Source: Colwellia psychrerythraea
Lineage (GTDB): Bacteria > Pseudomonadota > Gammaproteobacteria > Enterobacterales > Alteromonadaceae
Reading direction: 5' to 3'
NCBI RefSeq assembly: GCF_000764185.1
Contig: NZ_JQEC01000045.1
Location: forward strand, 1 to 64,000
Length of the DNA: 64,000 nt
Below, one piece after another: positions 38,218-47,841 of the stretch. The position numbers and the translations under genes are program-made. The notes under the pieces are model-generated. The model was given only the letters and a program-made list of their open reading frames with translations. It made no database searches and was not told the origin of the DNA. Position 1 is the first letter of the stretch. The number at the start of each line of letters is the position of its first letter.

Positions 38218-39843
38218 CTAATTTGCTTCAGTCTCAATAAATTCAATTTCTTCAGCCACTAACTCACCCTTGCTATTAATTGTTCCTTCAACCTCAATCA
38301 ATACACCTTTGCTCAAGTTACTGGCATTACCATTTTCAAACTCAGTTTGTAGATTAGTCGTGACTTGATGGCTATTTACCATAAAGTTTATAACACTGGT
38401 AAAGGTATCAATAGTACCTAACAATTCAACATCGTTATCTTCACCTTCAATCTCAACCTCTAGTGCTAACCAGCCATTTTCTGTGAAGGTAATTTCAGTC
38501 TCTACTTCATCACCTTTAGTTATAGTCAGGAAAAAGTCACCTTGATTAACTGTATTACCATGAGCGTCTTCAAACTTAGTTTGTCCATTCGTTAAAATAG
38601 TAATACCTTTTACTGAGAAACTTGGTAATGCAAAGCTATCAACAACACCTTCAATATCATAGGAGTCTTGCTCAATGCCGCCAGTTTCTTCACGTTCAAC
38701 TTTACGACTGATTAAAACGCTATCAACTTCATATGCATCAATATCTAGCTTGTCACCAATGGCGATGTCAGTGAAATTAAAATAACGTAATGCTTGCTCT
38801 GACTCATCCTTATACTGAGTGTACTCATCTACAGTAAATTCTTGACCAAAGAGGGTAAAGCTAGTGTCTGTCACTGACTCAACAATGCCTTCAAGGCTAA
38901 TTTCATTTTCTAACTCGACTCTAATGCTGTTAATTGGATAAATAGGTGTTGTTGACTCTTGTTCAATGACGGTGGCAACTAAGCTAATTTGTCTACCTAT
39001 TTGTAAATCATCATCATCACCTTGAGTAAAGTCAGAACTATCCGTCAATACATATTTTCGGCCTGATAACTTTATTATTGTTGTCTCTTCTGCTTTATCC
39101 ATATCCTCAACAATGCCGGTAACCTCTAATGTACCATCAATAAATAAAGTTAGGCCTTGAGCTGTCACTTCATCTGCAATAAATTCATTATTAATAGGGA
39201 AGAACTTACTTTTGATTTGTACCAGAGAGCCAGCATTCAATTGTCCGGTAATGTCCGCATCAACATAACTTACCAACAACTGGCCTATAGTGAAGGTTTT
39301 GTTTACTTTATTAATATTACTTATCGTACCTGTTAGCTGATGCTCCGCCTGCTGTTCTTTAATTTCTAGATAACTAACCACAAAGTTACCGTATTCATTT
39401 TCAAAGGCACTTAGTTCAATAAATGAGCCGACAGTTAATTCACTAAAAAGCGCATTATCAAGATTAGTCGCTTCGGTGATCAGGTAAGTTTGCCCTAGTA
39501 TAGTTAACGATCTAGTAGTTAGGTCAATAGCATCGATAGCGCCAACAGCATCAGCAAGGTATGTCACCTCAAGTGCACTAGGATCATCAGTAGATGATTT
39601 TTTCGCCGCAACAACCACCTTCATGCCCACTTTAAGCGCCGCTTCATCACTTTTCCTACCATTAGCAATAATGTAACTGTCTTTAGTGGTATAACGAACG
39701 CCATTAACATAAACGCTACCAAAGCCACTGATCACACCTGAGCTGGTTACATGGCTTACAGGCTCTTCATCGTCTGAGCCGCAACCAGTTAAAACTAAGC
39801 TTGCTATAGCAATAACCGCTATTGATTTATATAAATGACGCAT
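38218..39843 (-). CDS. DUF5666 repeat lipoprotein
   Basis: 541 residues. A lipoprotein signal ends in L-T-G-C, then 'SSGVISGFGSVYVNGVRYTT', the hallmark opening of DUF5666 proteins. The body is built of about six to seven beta-rich modules of roughly 60-70 residues, each with a pattern like 'G.I..i......f.v.g..v.....T.f......l..G..v.v.g', suggesting a string of OB-like domains. Acidic, surface-exposed or periplasmic. Function unknown. Not obviously linked to its neighbours. Confidence 0.85.
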   Translation of the reverse strand: MRHLYKSIAVIAIASLVLTGCGSDDEEPVSHVTSSGVISGFGSVYVNGVRYTTKDSYIIANGRKSDEAALKVGMKVVVAAKKSSTDDPSALEVTYLADAVGAIDAIDLTTRSLTILGQTYLITEATNLDNALFSELTVGSFIELSAFENEYGNFVVSYLEIKEQQAEHQLTGTISNINKVNKTFTIGQLLVSYVDADITGQLNAGSLVQIKSKFFPINNEFIADEVTAQGLTLFIDGTLEVTGIVEDMDKAEETTIIKLSGRKYVLTDSSDFTQGDDDDLQIGRQISLVATVIEQESTTPIYPINSIRVELENEISLEGIVESVTDTSFTLFGQEFTVDEYTQYKDESEQALRYFNFTDIAIGDKLDIDAYEVDSVLISRKVEREETGGIEQDSYDIEGVVDSFALPSFSVKGITILTNGQTKFEDAHGNTVNQGDFFLTITKGDEVETEITFTENGWLALEVEIEGEDNDVELLGTIDTFTSVINFMVNSHQVTTNLQTEFENGNASNLSKGVLIEVEGTINSKGELVAEEIEFIETEAN

Positions 39844-39945
39844 AACTACAATTCCATTAGATAATTTTCCGCAAGTCTAACACTGGCTACTTTAGTTTTT
39901 ACGCTACAACATTGTTGTTTTTTGTTATTGTCTGTAAGCTCGAAA

Positions 39946-39985
39946 AGACATAAAAAAACTCGCCTAAGCGAGTTTTTTTATGTCT
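39946..39985. terminator. Perfect 18-bp palindromic bidirectional terminator
   Basis: 39946-39963 pairs perfectly with 39968-39985 around a 4-nt loop. The stem has a GC core with seven A-T pairs outside it, so either strand presents a U-rich tail. It lies 15 nt past the end of the M3 peptidase gene. Confidence 0.92.
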
Positions 39986-40000
39986 AAATTATATGATGAT

Positions 40001-42187
40001 TTATTTAGTTGTTACCGGAAAACCACGATCACGCATTAACGCTTCAACTTTAGCATCACGACCTCTAAAGGCACGATAAGCTTCACTTGGATCAACGGCA
40101 TTACGCACACTAAATAAATGTTCAACAAGTTTATCGGCAACTTCTTTATCGTAAAAACCACCTGGCGCTTTAGCAAAGGCTTCAGCCGCATCAGAGGTTA
40201 AAACTTCTGCCCACATGTAACCATAATAGCTTGAAGCATAACCTTCGCTGCTAAAGATATGACCAAACTGAGGACTACGATGACGCATAACAATTTGCTT
40301 AGGCATTTTCAGGGCAGCTAAAGTTTCACGTTCAAACTTATCGGCATCAATACCTGTTGGATCTACTGTATGAAACTCCATATCAACTAGCGCTGACGCT
40401 AAATACTCAGTGGTACTAAATCCTTGGTTAAAAGTTGCTGCTTGTTTAATTTTTTCTACCAGTGATTTAGGCATTGGCTTGCCCGTTTTATAATGCACTA
40501 GGTAGTTATCAATCACTTCATCTGTTGATAACCAACGCTCTAATAACTGTGATTGGAATTCAGTATAATCACGTACACCAGAATTTAGTGTTGGGTATTC
40601 AACTTTAGACGCTAAAAAGTGCAATGCATGACCAAACTCATGGAAATAAGTTTCGGCATCTGACCAAGAAATCAACGTAGGTTGTCCGGCAGCAGCTTTA
40701 GAGAAATTTGAGTTGTTAGAAGATAAAACATTCTTCTTACCTTGGAAGGTAGTGTGAGAACGATAAGTCGTTGCCCAAGCACCTGAACGTTTACCTTGGC
40801 GAGCAAACGGGTCTAAGTACCATAAACCAATATGTTCACCTGAGGTTTTATCTTTTACTTCCCAAACACGCACATCTTGATGAAATACCGGCACAGAGCC
40901 ATCAGTAATTTCACTAAAGTTAAAGTTAAATAAACGCCCTGCTACATAAAACATAGCTTCACGAAGGTTATCAAGTTGTAAGTATTGTTTTACTTCATCA
41001 GAGTCTAAATTGTATTTATCTTTACGAACTTTTTCAGCATAAAAGCGGTAATCCCATGCTTCTACTTGCTCGATACCGTCTTCTCTTTTACCGATAGCTA
41101 ACATGTCAGCAACTTCTTCATCAACACGGGCAATGGCTGCTGGCCAAACTGATTCCATCAAAGCAATAGCATTTTCCGGCGATTTAGCCATACGGTCTTC
41201 TAAGCGCCATGATGCATAGTTTTTATAACCTAATAAACCAACACGTTCGTGACGTAACTGTAATATTTCCGCAATGATGGCATTGTTATCATACTGATCG
41301 CCATTATCACCGCGGCTATAGTAACTATTCCACACTGTTTTACGTAAATCACGCTCCGTTGAGTAAGTTAAAAATGGGTCCATTGACGAACGTGTATTGG
41401 TAATAGCATATTGACCTTGATGATCACGCGCTTCTGCTGCAGCTGCCGCTACACTGATAATTGACTCAGGCAAACCACCTAATTGTGACTTATCTAAATA
41501 CAATACATAGCCTTCTTCGTCCGCTAAAATATTATTACCAAACTTAGTTTGTAACTGCGCTAACCGTAGGTTTATGTCTGCATAACGCTTTTTATCTGCG
41601 GTATTTAAGGTCGCGCCATTGCGAGCAAAACTGTTATAAGTTAATAACACTAAACGCTGATTAGCTGAGCTCATCGCTTTAGTTGCATCACTGTTATAAA
41701 CCGCTGAGATACGCTTGAATAATTTATCATTTTGATTGATTTTCGAATAAAACGCTGACAATTTTGGCGCTATTTCACTTTGTAATGTTCTAAATTCAGG
41801 GCTTGATTTATTTGAACGCCAAATACCGTAATAAGTGAATAGTCGACTTAGCTCAGCACCCGTTTTTTCCATGGCGACAATAGTATTTTCGAAGGTAGGT
41901 GCATCACTGTTATTAGCAATAAGCTCTACTTCAGCTAGTTTATCAGCCATTGCTTGTTCCATCGCTGGCACTAAACCTGCTTGGGTGACTTTATCAAAGG
42001 CTGGTACCCCCTGAAAAGGTCCTTGCCACTTAGCCAAAAGAAGTTCTTGTGACTCTTGTACTGTTTGCACGCGAGTCACTTTATTTAATGTATTAGGCGC
42101 TGGCTGAACATCAGTAGTTTCGGTTACTGTTGAGCACCCCATCAAAATACTAGAAACTAAAAATGCTTTGATAAACTGAGCTTTCAT
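40001..42187 (-). CDS. M3 family metallopeptidase, Dcp-like lipoprotein
   Basis: 728 residues from the ATG at 42187; 25 more residues are open upstream but would hide the signal. The signal peptide ends in the lipobox L-M-G-C. The zinc site is 'YFHEFGHALHF' (HExxH), and the C-terminal 'YYGYMWAEVLTSDAAEAF' carries family Tyr/Glu residues. The layout matches peptidyl-dipeptidase Dcp and the related oligopeptidase A, which clip dipeptides from the C-terminus of peptides. Being a predicted lipoprotein, it would act in the periplasm on imported peptides. Single gene with terminator. Confidence 0.92.
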   Translation of the reverse strand: MKAQFIKAFLVSSILMGCSTVTETTDVQPAPNTLNKVTRVQTVQESQELLLAKWQGPFQGVPAFDKVTQAGLVPAMEQAMADKLAEVELIANNSDAPTFENTIVAMEKTGAELSRLFTYYGIWRSNKSSPEFRTLQSEIAPKLSAFYSKINQNDKLFKRISAVYNSDATKAMSSANQRLVLLTYNSFARNGATLNTADKKRYADINLRLAQLQTKFGNNILADEEGYVLYLDKSQLGGLPESIISVAAAAAEARDHQGQYAITNTRSSMDPFLTYSTERDLRKTVWNSYYSRGDNGDQYDNNAIIAEILQLRHERVGLLGYKNYASWRLEDRMAKSPENAIALMESVWPAAIARVDEEVADMLAIGKREDGIEQVEAWDYRFYAEKVRKDKYNLDSDEVKQYLQLDNLREAMFYVAGRLFNFNFSEITDGSVPVFHQDVRVWEVKDKTSGEHIGLWYLDPFARQGKRSGAWATTYRSHTTFQGKKNVLSSNNSNFSKAAAGQPTLISWSDAETYFHEFGHALHFLASKVEYPTLNSGVRDYTEFQSQLLERWLSTDEVIDNYLVHYKTGKPMPKSLVEKIKQAATFNQGFSTTEYLASALVDMEFHTVDPTGIDADKFERETLAALKMPKQIVMRHRSPQFGHIFSSEGYASSYYGYMWAEVLTSDAAEAFAKAPGGFYDKEVADKLVEHLFSVRNAVDPSEAYRAFRGRDAKVEALMRDRGFPVTTK

Positions 42188-42321
42188 TGAATGTTCTCTT
42201 TTTATAGTAATTCCCTTTAGTGTATCAAGCATAGAGTAGAGGCGAAATGCCTCAAATGACAATCTATCGCAAGATCAGGACAACTAAACTTATTTCAGCT
42301 TGAGCATCAAATTTAGGACAT

Positions 42322-42352
42322 AAAAAAGGCCGGCTACAAACGTAGCCGGCCT
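42322..42352 (-). terminator. Terminator for the EF-hand gene
   Basis: 11-bp GC-rich perfect stem (42327-42337 with 42342-42352), loop AAAC, followed on the minus strand by a run of six Ts (42322-42327). It lies about 150 nt past the EF-hand stop. The 150-nt 3' region also holds a 9-bp inverted repeat (42454-42462 with 42483-42491). Confidence 0.88.
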
Positions 42353-42500
42353 AAAGGGGAGTGGAGTATAACAAGTCTATTTAGTCCTTCTCAGTCCTTA
42401 AGAATGACAACGAAACGATTTGATATGGGTTGGGAGCTCCCCTTAAACTGTGTAAGTAAGTTTTTATTCATTATTTGCATACAACTTACTTTTTTAAAAA

Positions 42501-42860
42501 TTAGTCTGTCGCTTTGCTTGTATTTTTAGCAACAAAATCAACTAGCTCTTGTTCTGTCAGTAATTCATCAGCATTATTATCGATTGCTTTAAAAGATTTT
42601 ACTAACCAATCATTTTTACCTGCAAGTACTTCTTGTTGACTTAATTTGCCATCTTTATCACTGTCTAGCGAAGTGAAAGTAAACTTGTCATTTACTGCTT
42701 TTATCTCTTCGGCAACAGCAGGGCTGGCTGAATGTTCAACATGTGCTACTTTATTATCTTCAGTGTTATGAGCATGAGCATCATCAGCACTGACAAGAAA
42801 AGAAGCCATACTTACGGCGACTACAAATGCGGTTACTTGCGTTAAACTGATACTATTCAT
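42501..42860 (-). CDS. Small secreted EF-hand calcium-binding protein
   Basis: 119 residues with a signal peptide (cleavage near 25, ...FLVSADDAHA) and a His/Asp-rich segment. It then has a canonical EF-hand loop D-S-D-K-D-G-K-L-S-Q-Q-E and a second one, D-N-N-A-D-E-L-L-T-E-Q-E, with Asp/Asn ligands at the expected positions. Periplasmic Ca2+ binding is likely; its role is unknown. A sigma-54 promoter lies 68-83 nt upstream, and GlrR-like sites stand beyond it, in the spacer shared with glrK. This suggests control by the neighbouring two-component system. Confidence 0.88.
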   Translation of the reverse strand: MNSISLTQVTAFVVAVSMASFLVSADDAHAHNTEDNKVAHVEHSASPAVAEEIKAVNDKFTFTSLDSDKDGKLSQQEVLAGKNDWLVKSFKAIDNNADELLTEQELVDFVAKNTSKATD

Positions 42861-42927
42861 GGTAAACCTCTTTTAAATAATTAAAGCGAGCAATTTCGCT
42901 GATTAAATTCATTATCGATAAAGCTAT

Positions 42928-42943
42928 AGCACACAGCGTGCCA
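42928..42943 (-). promoter_or_regulatory. Sigma-54 (RpoN) promoter of the EF-hand gene
   Basis: On the minus strand: TGGCACGCTGTGTGCT, against the consensus TGGCACG-N4-TTGCW. GG at -24 and GC at -12 have the exact 10-nt spacing, and seven of seven bases of the -24 element match. The predicted transcript start is near 42917, 57 nt ahead of the ATG. Confidence 0.8.
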
Positions 42944-43018
42944 CATAATACATAACATTGATTTAAAAGGTTTTTTATAAAAACATAAGCTTTCCCCTCT
43001 GTTAAGCCCCCCTAAAAC

Positions 43019-43036
43019 TGTCGCTGATGACCAACA
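43019..43036. promoter_or_regulatory. Possible GlrR enhancer site 1
   Basis: TGTC-N10-AACA, one mismatch to the TGTC-N10-GACA consensus known for enterobacterial GlrR. It lies about 110 nt upstream of the predicted sigma-54 start site, a normal enhancer distance. Confidence 0.5.
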
Positions 43037-43138
43037 GGTTAAAATAATTATAGAAATCCATAAACAAAGTAGTTACAAATACAAATCAAAACAAAACAAA
43101 TACAATAACTTAACGAAAAACACCTCAGACACCCACCC

Positions 43139-43156
43139 CGTCTCCAAATAAAGACA
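43139..43156. promoter_or_regulatory. Possible GlrR enhancer site 2
   Basis: CGTC-N10-GACA, one mismatch to TGTC-N10-GACA. A weaker third candidate (TGAT-N10-GACA) follows at 43167-43184. All lie in the 372-nt spacer between the EF-hand gene and glrK, which holds no other gene I can see. Confidence 0.5.
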
Positions 43157-43232
43157 CCCTTGTTTTTGATTGATTTTTCAGACAAAGTAGCTGCAGATTT
43201 ATTCACCTTAAAAGACTTCAGGCTAAATTCTC

Positions 43233-44768
43233 ATGGTTTACCTTAATGACCTAAAAAAAATTAAAGCGATATTAAGTAAATTATCCTTGTCATTTTTTAT
43301 TTTTAGCCAATCATTACTTAATAAAATTTCTATAAATAAACTGACATTAATAGGCTTTATTTTTGTAGCTTTACCTTTAGTGATGGCTTTACTTTTTGGC
43401 GCTAACAAAGTCAGTCAATTAGCAAAGCAAAGTACTAGCGCTATTTATCATGTTGCTCAACTAACTCAACTAAATAACAAACTTGATGACACTATCGCAA
43501 GAGTTGAGCGTTATGCTAGTCAGTATGTTGTACTCAAAGATAATGAATTACTCACCCTTTTTAGCCGCCAGCAACAGATATTAGCAAGCATAATCCAAGA
43601 AACTGTGTTTATGCAGCAAGATATAGTATTAAAGGAATTATTAAACACATTAAAAATTGAGAGTGAAAGAATAGAAAAGTTGATGGCTAGTGATCGTGCT
43701 GTTTTACTCTCGTTAGAGCAGACGCAAACAGAATTTAAGCAATTACGCAGTATTGGTGAGCAGCTAAAAAAACGCAGTAACTTTGTCGTTAATCAGCAGG
43801 TACTTGATATACACCTTACTACCGAAAACATTAGTAAAAGTATCCTTGAGCGTTTATATATTATCCCTATTACCTTTTTCATAGCGGGTGTATTTATCAT
43901 ATTAATTACTAAACCGTTAAAACGACTCACTGATAAAATTCAGCTACTAGAGCAAGGTAACTTTGAACAAGAAATTAATTTACATGGCCCCGCTGAAATA
44001 AGAGAAATAGCTGATGCGCTTGAGAATATGCGTCAACGACTTCATACTCTTGAGTTACAAAAGTCGAGTTTCATTCGTCATATATCCCATGAATTAAAAA
44101 CCCCGTTAGCAGCAATTAGAGAAGGTACTGAGCTTATCTATGATAATAGCGTGGGTCCGCTCAACGACGAACAACAAGAAATCTGCGATATTATTCGTGT
44201 TAGTGTCAATCGCTTACAACGCTTGATTGAAGATCTGCTGGATTTTAATATTGTCTTAGATTCAACCAGTTTATATGGCTCTGAAAAAATCAACTTAGCA
44301 CAACTGATAAGTGACGCCTGTCAGTTAAGAAAGCTCGACATAAAATCAAAGAACTTGACCTTAAAGTGTAATAACAGCCCCTACTTTCTTAACAGCAACA
44401 GCAAACAACTCAGCGTCATTTTAGATAACATTCTATCTAATGCGATTAAATATTCGCCCACAAATGGCGTTATCAAGATAACTTACCAAAGTAGCAAGGA
44501 GTGCTTAACAATTAATATTATTGACCAAGGCCCAGGTATAGAAGCATCGCTCAGTGATAAAGTCTTCGACGCCTTTTATCAGGGTAAACCTCCACAGAAC
44601 AGCCAGATTAAAGGTAGTGGTTTAGGTCTCACCATAGTTAAAGAGCTATTGCTGCGCCTCAATGGCAGTATTAAGGTTACCGAGGCAGAAAAAATCAGCG
44701 CCACCAACAAAAAAGGTGCTTGTGTCACCATTACTTTACCTAATACACCAACAGATAAATCATTATGA
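43233..44768 (+). CDS. glrK: Sensor histidine kinase GlrK/QseE-like
   Basis: 511 residues. A first membrane helix lies at about 37-57, a periplasmic helical sensor region at about 60-205, and a second helix at about 206-226. A HAMP linker, a HisKA domain with the phospho-acceptor H286 in 'RHISHELKTPLAA', and a HATPase_c domain with 'NILSNAIKYSP', 'DQGPGI' and 'GSGLGLTIVKEL' follow. It is the first gene of a three-gene unit with a lipoprotein and a sigma-54 response regulator, the glrK-qseG-glrR arrangement of enterobacteria. Its stop overlaps the next start by 4 nt (ATGA). Confidence 0.93.
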   Translation: MVYLNDLKKIKAILSKLSLSFFIFSQSLLNKISINKLTLIGFIFVALPLVMALLFGANKVSQLAKQSTSAIYHVAQLTQLNNKLDDTIARVERYASQYVVLKDNELLTLFSRQQQILASIIQETVFMQQDIVLKELLNTLKIESERIEKLMASDRAVLLSLEQTQTEFKQLRSIGEQLKKRSNFVVNQQVLDIHLTTENISKSILERLYIIPITFFIAGVFIILITKPLKRLTDKIQLLEQGNFEQEINLHGPAEIREIADALENMRQRLHTLELQKSSFIRHISHELKTPLAAIREGTELIYDNSVGPLNDEQQEICDIIRVSVNRLQRLIEDLLDFNIVLDSTSLYGSEKINLAQLISDACQLRKLDIKSKNLTLKCNNSPYFLNSNSKQLSVILDNILSNAIKYSPTNGVIKITYQSSKECLTINIIDQGPGIEASLSDKVFDAFYQGKPPQNSQIKGSGLGLTIVKELLLRLNGSIKVTEAEKISATNKKGACVTITLPNTPTDKSL

Positions 44769-45346
44769 AGCAAAACAAACAAAGCTTAACAGCAGTAATT
44801 ATGTTTCGCGTTAAACATTGGCTGTCAATGGGGCTGATTACTCTGCTAATTAGCTTATCTAGTGCTTGCCAAATGACAACACCCATTACTAATACCAATA
44901 ATGTTGTTGATTATAGCCAATACTATTTATCGCTAAAGCACTTATCCAATAAAGAAATTATTGCTGAAGAAAAGCATCTTGAAATCCTAATTAATACTAA
45001 ATACCGAGAGGATCAAGTATCTAATCAAGGCAAGCTAATTTTAATTTACAGCTTACCTAATACAAAACTTCATAGTCCATACAAGGCCAAACGGTTACTC
45101 AATGAACACTTACTCGCTGGTGATAAAATAAGTGCAGAAAATTTTGCCTTTACCATGTTACTTAGAGACCAACTAAACAGCCAACTGCGTTTACTTGAAA
45201 AGCAACAAGCGGCGAGAATTAATTTCAATAATCAGGCAGATGAACATCACCGTATTATAAAAGAATTAACTCAACAATTAGAGCAAGTGAACCAGCAGCT
45301 AATATTGTTGAAGAGAATTGACCAGAACATTAATGAGCGTGGCTAA
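44765..45346 (+). CDS. QseG-like lipoprotein of the Glr two-component locus
   Basis: 193 residues. An N-terminal hydrophobic segment ends in a lipobox-like L-S-S-A-C (Cys at about residue 35), followed by a helical domain with a C-terminal coiled coil ('IIKELTQQLEQVNQQLILLKRI'). Size and place between glrK and glrR match QseG (YfhG), an outer-membrane lipoprotein that controls kinase activity in enterobacteria. Sequence resemblance is weak, so the call leans on context. Confidence 0.75.
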   Translation: MKQNKQSLTAVIMFRVKHWLSMGLITLLISLSSACQMTTPITNTNNVVDYSQYYLSLKHLSNKEIIAEEKHLEILINTKYREDQVSNQGKLILIYSLPNTKLHSPYKAKRLLNEHLLAGDKISAENFAFTMLLRDQLNSQLRLLEKQQAARINFNNQADEHHRIIKELTQQLEQVNQQLILLKRIDQNINERG

Positions 45347-45369
45347 GCCATGAAAAGAGAGAAGGTTTT

Positions 45370-46743
45370 ATGAGCCAAAGCACTAAACCAGCAAATAAAA
45401 ATTCGGCAAAAATACTTATAGTCGATGACGATCCTAGCCTATTACGTTTACTTAGTATTCGTTTGTCCGCTGCAGGTTATAACGTTGAATCGGCTGCTAA
45501 TGCTAAAATAGCACTAGGAACTTTACAGCATTTCATCCCGCAAGTAGTGATTAGTGATTTACGTATGGAAGGTATGGATGGCATGGCTTTATTTGAACAA
45601 ATTAGAGTACAGCATCCTAATATTCCTGTGGTGATAATGACGGCGCACGGTACCATTCCCGATGCTATAAACGCCACTAAACAAGGCGTATTTAGCTTTT
45701 TAACAAAACCTTTTGAAAGCCAAGAGTTACTCGACACTGTTGAACAAGCTATTCGTTTACAACCGTCGAGTAGTGAGGCAACTTGTGAAACTGAGCTGTG
45801 GCGAAATAACATCATTAGTCGTAGCACGGTAATGACTTCACTATTGCAACAAGCGAAACAGGTCGCTAACAGTGATTTCAGTGTGCTTATTCACAGTCAA
45901 AGTGGTACCGGAAAAGAACTATTGGCCAAAGCAATTCATCAAGCCAGTAAACGAAAAGACCAGGTTTTTACCGCGATAAACTGTGCGGCAATACCAGAAC
46001 AACTACTCGAGTCTGAGTTATTTGGCCACGTTAAAGGCGCCTTCACTGGCGCTGAACGCAATCACCAAGGTTTATTTCAAGCCACCGATGGTGGCACTTT
46101 ATTTTTGGATGAAATTGGCGATATGCCGCTTAGCTTTCAAGTAAAGTTATTGCGCGTTTTACAAGAGCGAGAAGTACGCCCAGTAGGGAGTACTCAAGCA
46201 ATAAAAGTCGACGTTCGTATCATTTCGGCAACACATGTTAATCTAACAAAAGCGATTAAAGCCAGTACTTTTAGAGAAGATTTATATTACCGTCTCAATG
46301 TTGTTGAGCTTGAGCTGCCTACTCTAGTACAGCGCCGTGAAGATATTCCGTTATTAGTGCAGTACTTTTTAAATCAAGCCGTTGCACGTTCTAACATGCC
46401 GATAAAAAGCATTAGCCAAGAAGCGATGGAGTTACTAATTAGTGCTCCTTGGCCGGGAAATATTAGGCAGCTACAAAATGTGGTAGAGCAAAGTGTTGCT
46501 CTTTCAAGTGAGAGTGTTATCAGTGCGGGTTTAGTAAAAAATGCCTTGCGTGATGATTCAACCCAGTTTCCGTCTTTTCAACAAGCGCGAGATCATTTTG
46601 AACGAGATTATTTATCAAAATTATTAAAGATTACCGCGGGGAATGTCTCACAAGCAGCGCGAATTGCTCAGCGTAATCGTACCGAGTTTTATAAATTACT
46701 CAATCGTCATCATTTAGTCGCTGAATCATATCGTGAAGATTAA
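45370..46743 (+). CDS. glrR: Sigma-54-dependent response regulator GlrR/QseF-like
   Basis: 457 residues. The receiver domain (about 14-125) has phospho-acceptor D63 in 'VVISDLRMEGMDG'. The AAA+ domain (about 145-385) has Walker A 'SQSGTGKE', the sigma-54 contact motif GAFTGA, and 'GGTLFLDEIGDM'. The C-terminal Fis-type helix-turn-helix is 'NVSQAARIAQRNRTEFYKLL'. It activates RpoN promoters; in E. coli targets include glmY and rpoE. Here a sigma-54 promoter in front of the EF-hand gene is a candidate target. glnB, which follows glrR in E. coli, is absent. Confidence 0.95.
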   Translation: MSQSTKPANKNSAKILIVDDDPSLLRLLSIRLSAAGYNVESAANAKIALGTLQHFIPQVVISDLRMEGMDGMALFEQIRVQHPNIPVVIMTAHGTIPDAINATKQGVFSFLTKPFESQELLDTVEQAIRLQPSSSEATCETELWRNNIISRSTVMTSLLQQAKQVANSDFSVLIHSQSGTGKELLAKAIHQASKRKDQVFTAINCAAIPEQLLESELFGHVKGAFTGAERNHQGLFQATDGGTLFLDEIGDMPLSFQVKLLRVLQEREVRPVGSTQAIKVDVRIISATHVNLTKAIKASTFREDLYYRLNVVELELPTLVQRREDIPLLVQYFLNQAVARSNMPIKSISQEAMELLISAPWPGNIRQLQNVVEQSVALSSESVISAGLVKNALRDDSTQFPSFQQARDHFERDYLSKLLKITAGNVSQAARIAQRNRTEFYKLLNRHHLVAESYRED

Positions 46744-46788
46744 AGTTGTCTATTAAACAAGATTTAAAACTAAGAACATATTCAGCTT

Positions 46789-46819
46789 AGTAAGTCACAA
46801 TGACTCAATGTGACTTACT
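46789..46819. terminator. Terminator after glrR
   Basis: 11-bp perfect stem (46789-46799 with 46809-46819), 9-nt loop, followed by a short T run on the plus strand. Separates glrR from the converging gene at 46851. Confidence 0.85.
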
Positions 46820-46850
46820 TTTTGAGGTATTAAGTGAATTAGTTTTAAAG

Positions 46851-47750
46851 TTAATTAAGTTTAAAATCTAACGCTCTTACTTTAATATTTACGCCAGCAT
46901 CGCTTAACTCCTGGTAAAAATCACCTTCCTGGCAATAACTCACCTGCCGACAAACAATAACGTATTTTAACACGCCAGCTTTACTACTTTGCAGTGCTGC
47001 TTGTTTGAACCAGAACATTGCTTGCTCTAAATCTTTATCAAGGTATTGAGCGTTCAAATACATTTGCGCCAAGTTCACTTGTCCCTCTGCAAAGCCAAAT
47101 TGAGCTGATTGACTAAATCGTTGGAAAGCTTGCTGCAAGTTGTTTTCTAAATAATTAGACTTAAGTAAGCTTAATCCTTCAAGGTTTTCTCGCTTACCCG
47201 GAATATACACTTTTGTGCTAAGTTCAGACTCTGGCTCATTGATATAGTTGCCATACAGCATATTTTGATCCGGCCTTTTTATCATATAAATTGCTTTCGA
47301 GTCATACATGCTCTCTAACTGTACTAGGGGTAAATCATAACGCTTGGTCTCGAAGTAATCTTTAAACCTTAGTTGGCCATAACGGATACTATCTTTAAGT
47401 GACTGTTGGCGTAGGTAAAACATATTGCCATAAAGCAGTGTCACGATATCACCCGTGATATCGACTACTTTGGCAATGCGATACTTTTGTTTTGGCCTAA
47501 GTGAATCACTCAGTAAACGAAAGTCTAAAAAGTAAATATCATTAATTTTAGGGCTGGAAAGATAAAGTGAACTCTCATCATTTTCTTGTTGAGATTGAGT
47601 CGACTTATTATAAATAAAAAGGCACAAGGAGATAAAAGCAATAACTTTAATGGTGTTGGCAACACTTAAGTCTATACCAGTAATCCAGCTAGCGAGCCAC
47701 TTGTTCTTCACTTGTCTTTCAATTCCCTTTTGTAGGTTGACCTTATCCAT
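46851..47750 (-). CDS. Membrane-anchored Sel1-repeat protein, function unknown
   Basis: 299 residues. One membrane helix at about 30-48 ('VANTIKVIAFISLCLFIYN') is followed by an extracytoplasmic beta-rich region (about 65-190) and then Sel1-like repeats at about 200-262 ('FGFAEGQVNLAQMYLNAQYLDKDLEQAMFWFKQAA'). Two cysteines near the C-terminus ('CRQVSYC') could form a disulphide. I do not recognise the middle domain. Single gene convergent with glrR. Confidence 0.75.
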   Translation of the reverse strand: MDKVNLQKGIERQVKNKWLASWITGIDLSVANTIKVIAFISLCLFIYNKSTQSQQENDESSLYLSSPKINDIYFLDFRLLSDSLRPKQKYRIAKVVDITGDIVTLLYGNMFYLRQQSLKDSIRYGQLRFKDYFETKRYDLPLVQLESMYDSKAIYMIKRPDQNMLYGNYINEPESELSTKVYIPGKRENLEGLSLLKSNYLENNLQQAFQRFSQSAQFGFAEGQVNLAQMYLNAQYLDKDLEQAMFWFKQAALQSSKAGVLKYVIVCRQVSYCQEGDFYQELSDAGVNIKVRALDFKLN

Positions 47751-47841
47751 TCTCCCCCCCTAAATCTATTTTTCGGTTACCAATAAAACGCTAAAACTAA
47801 TCTTAAAGTTAATATGATTAGCACTTATCAAGCCTTAATCG

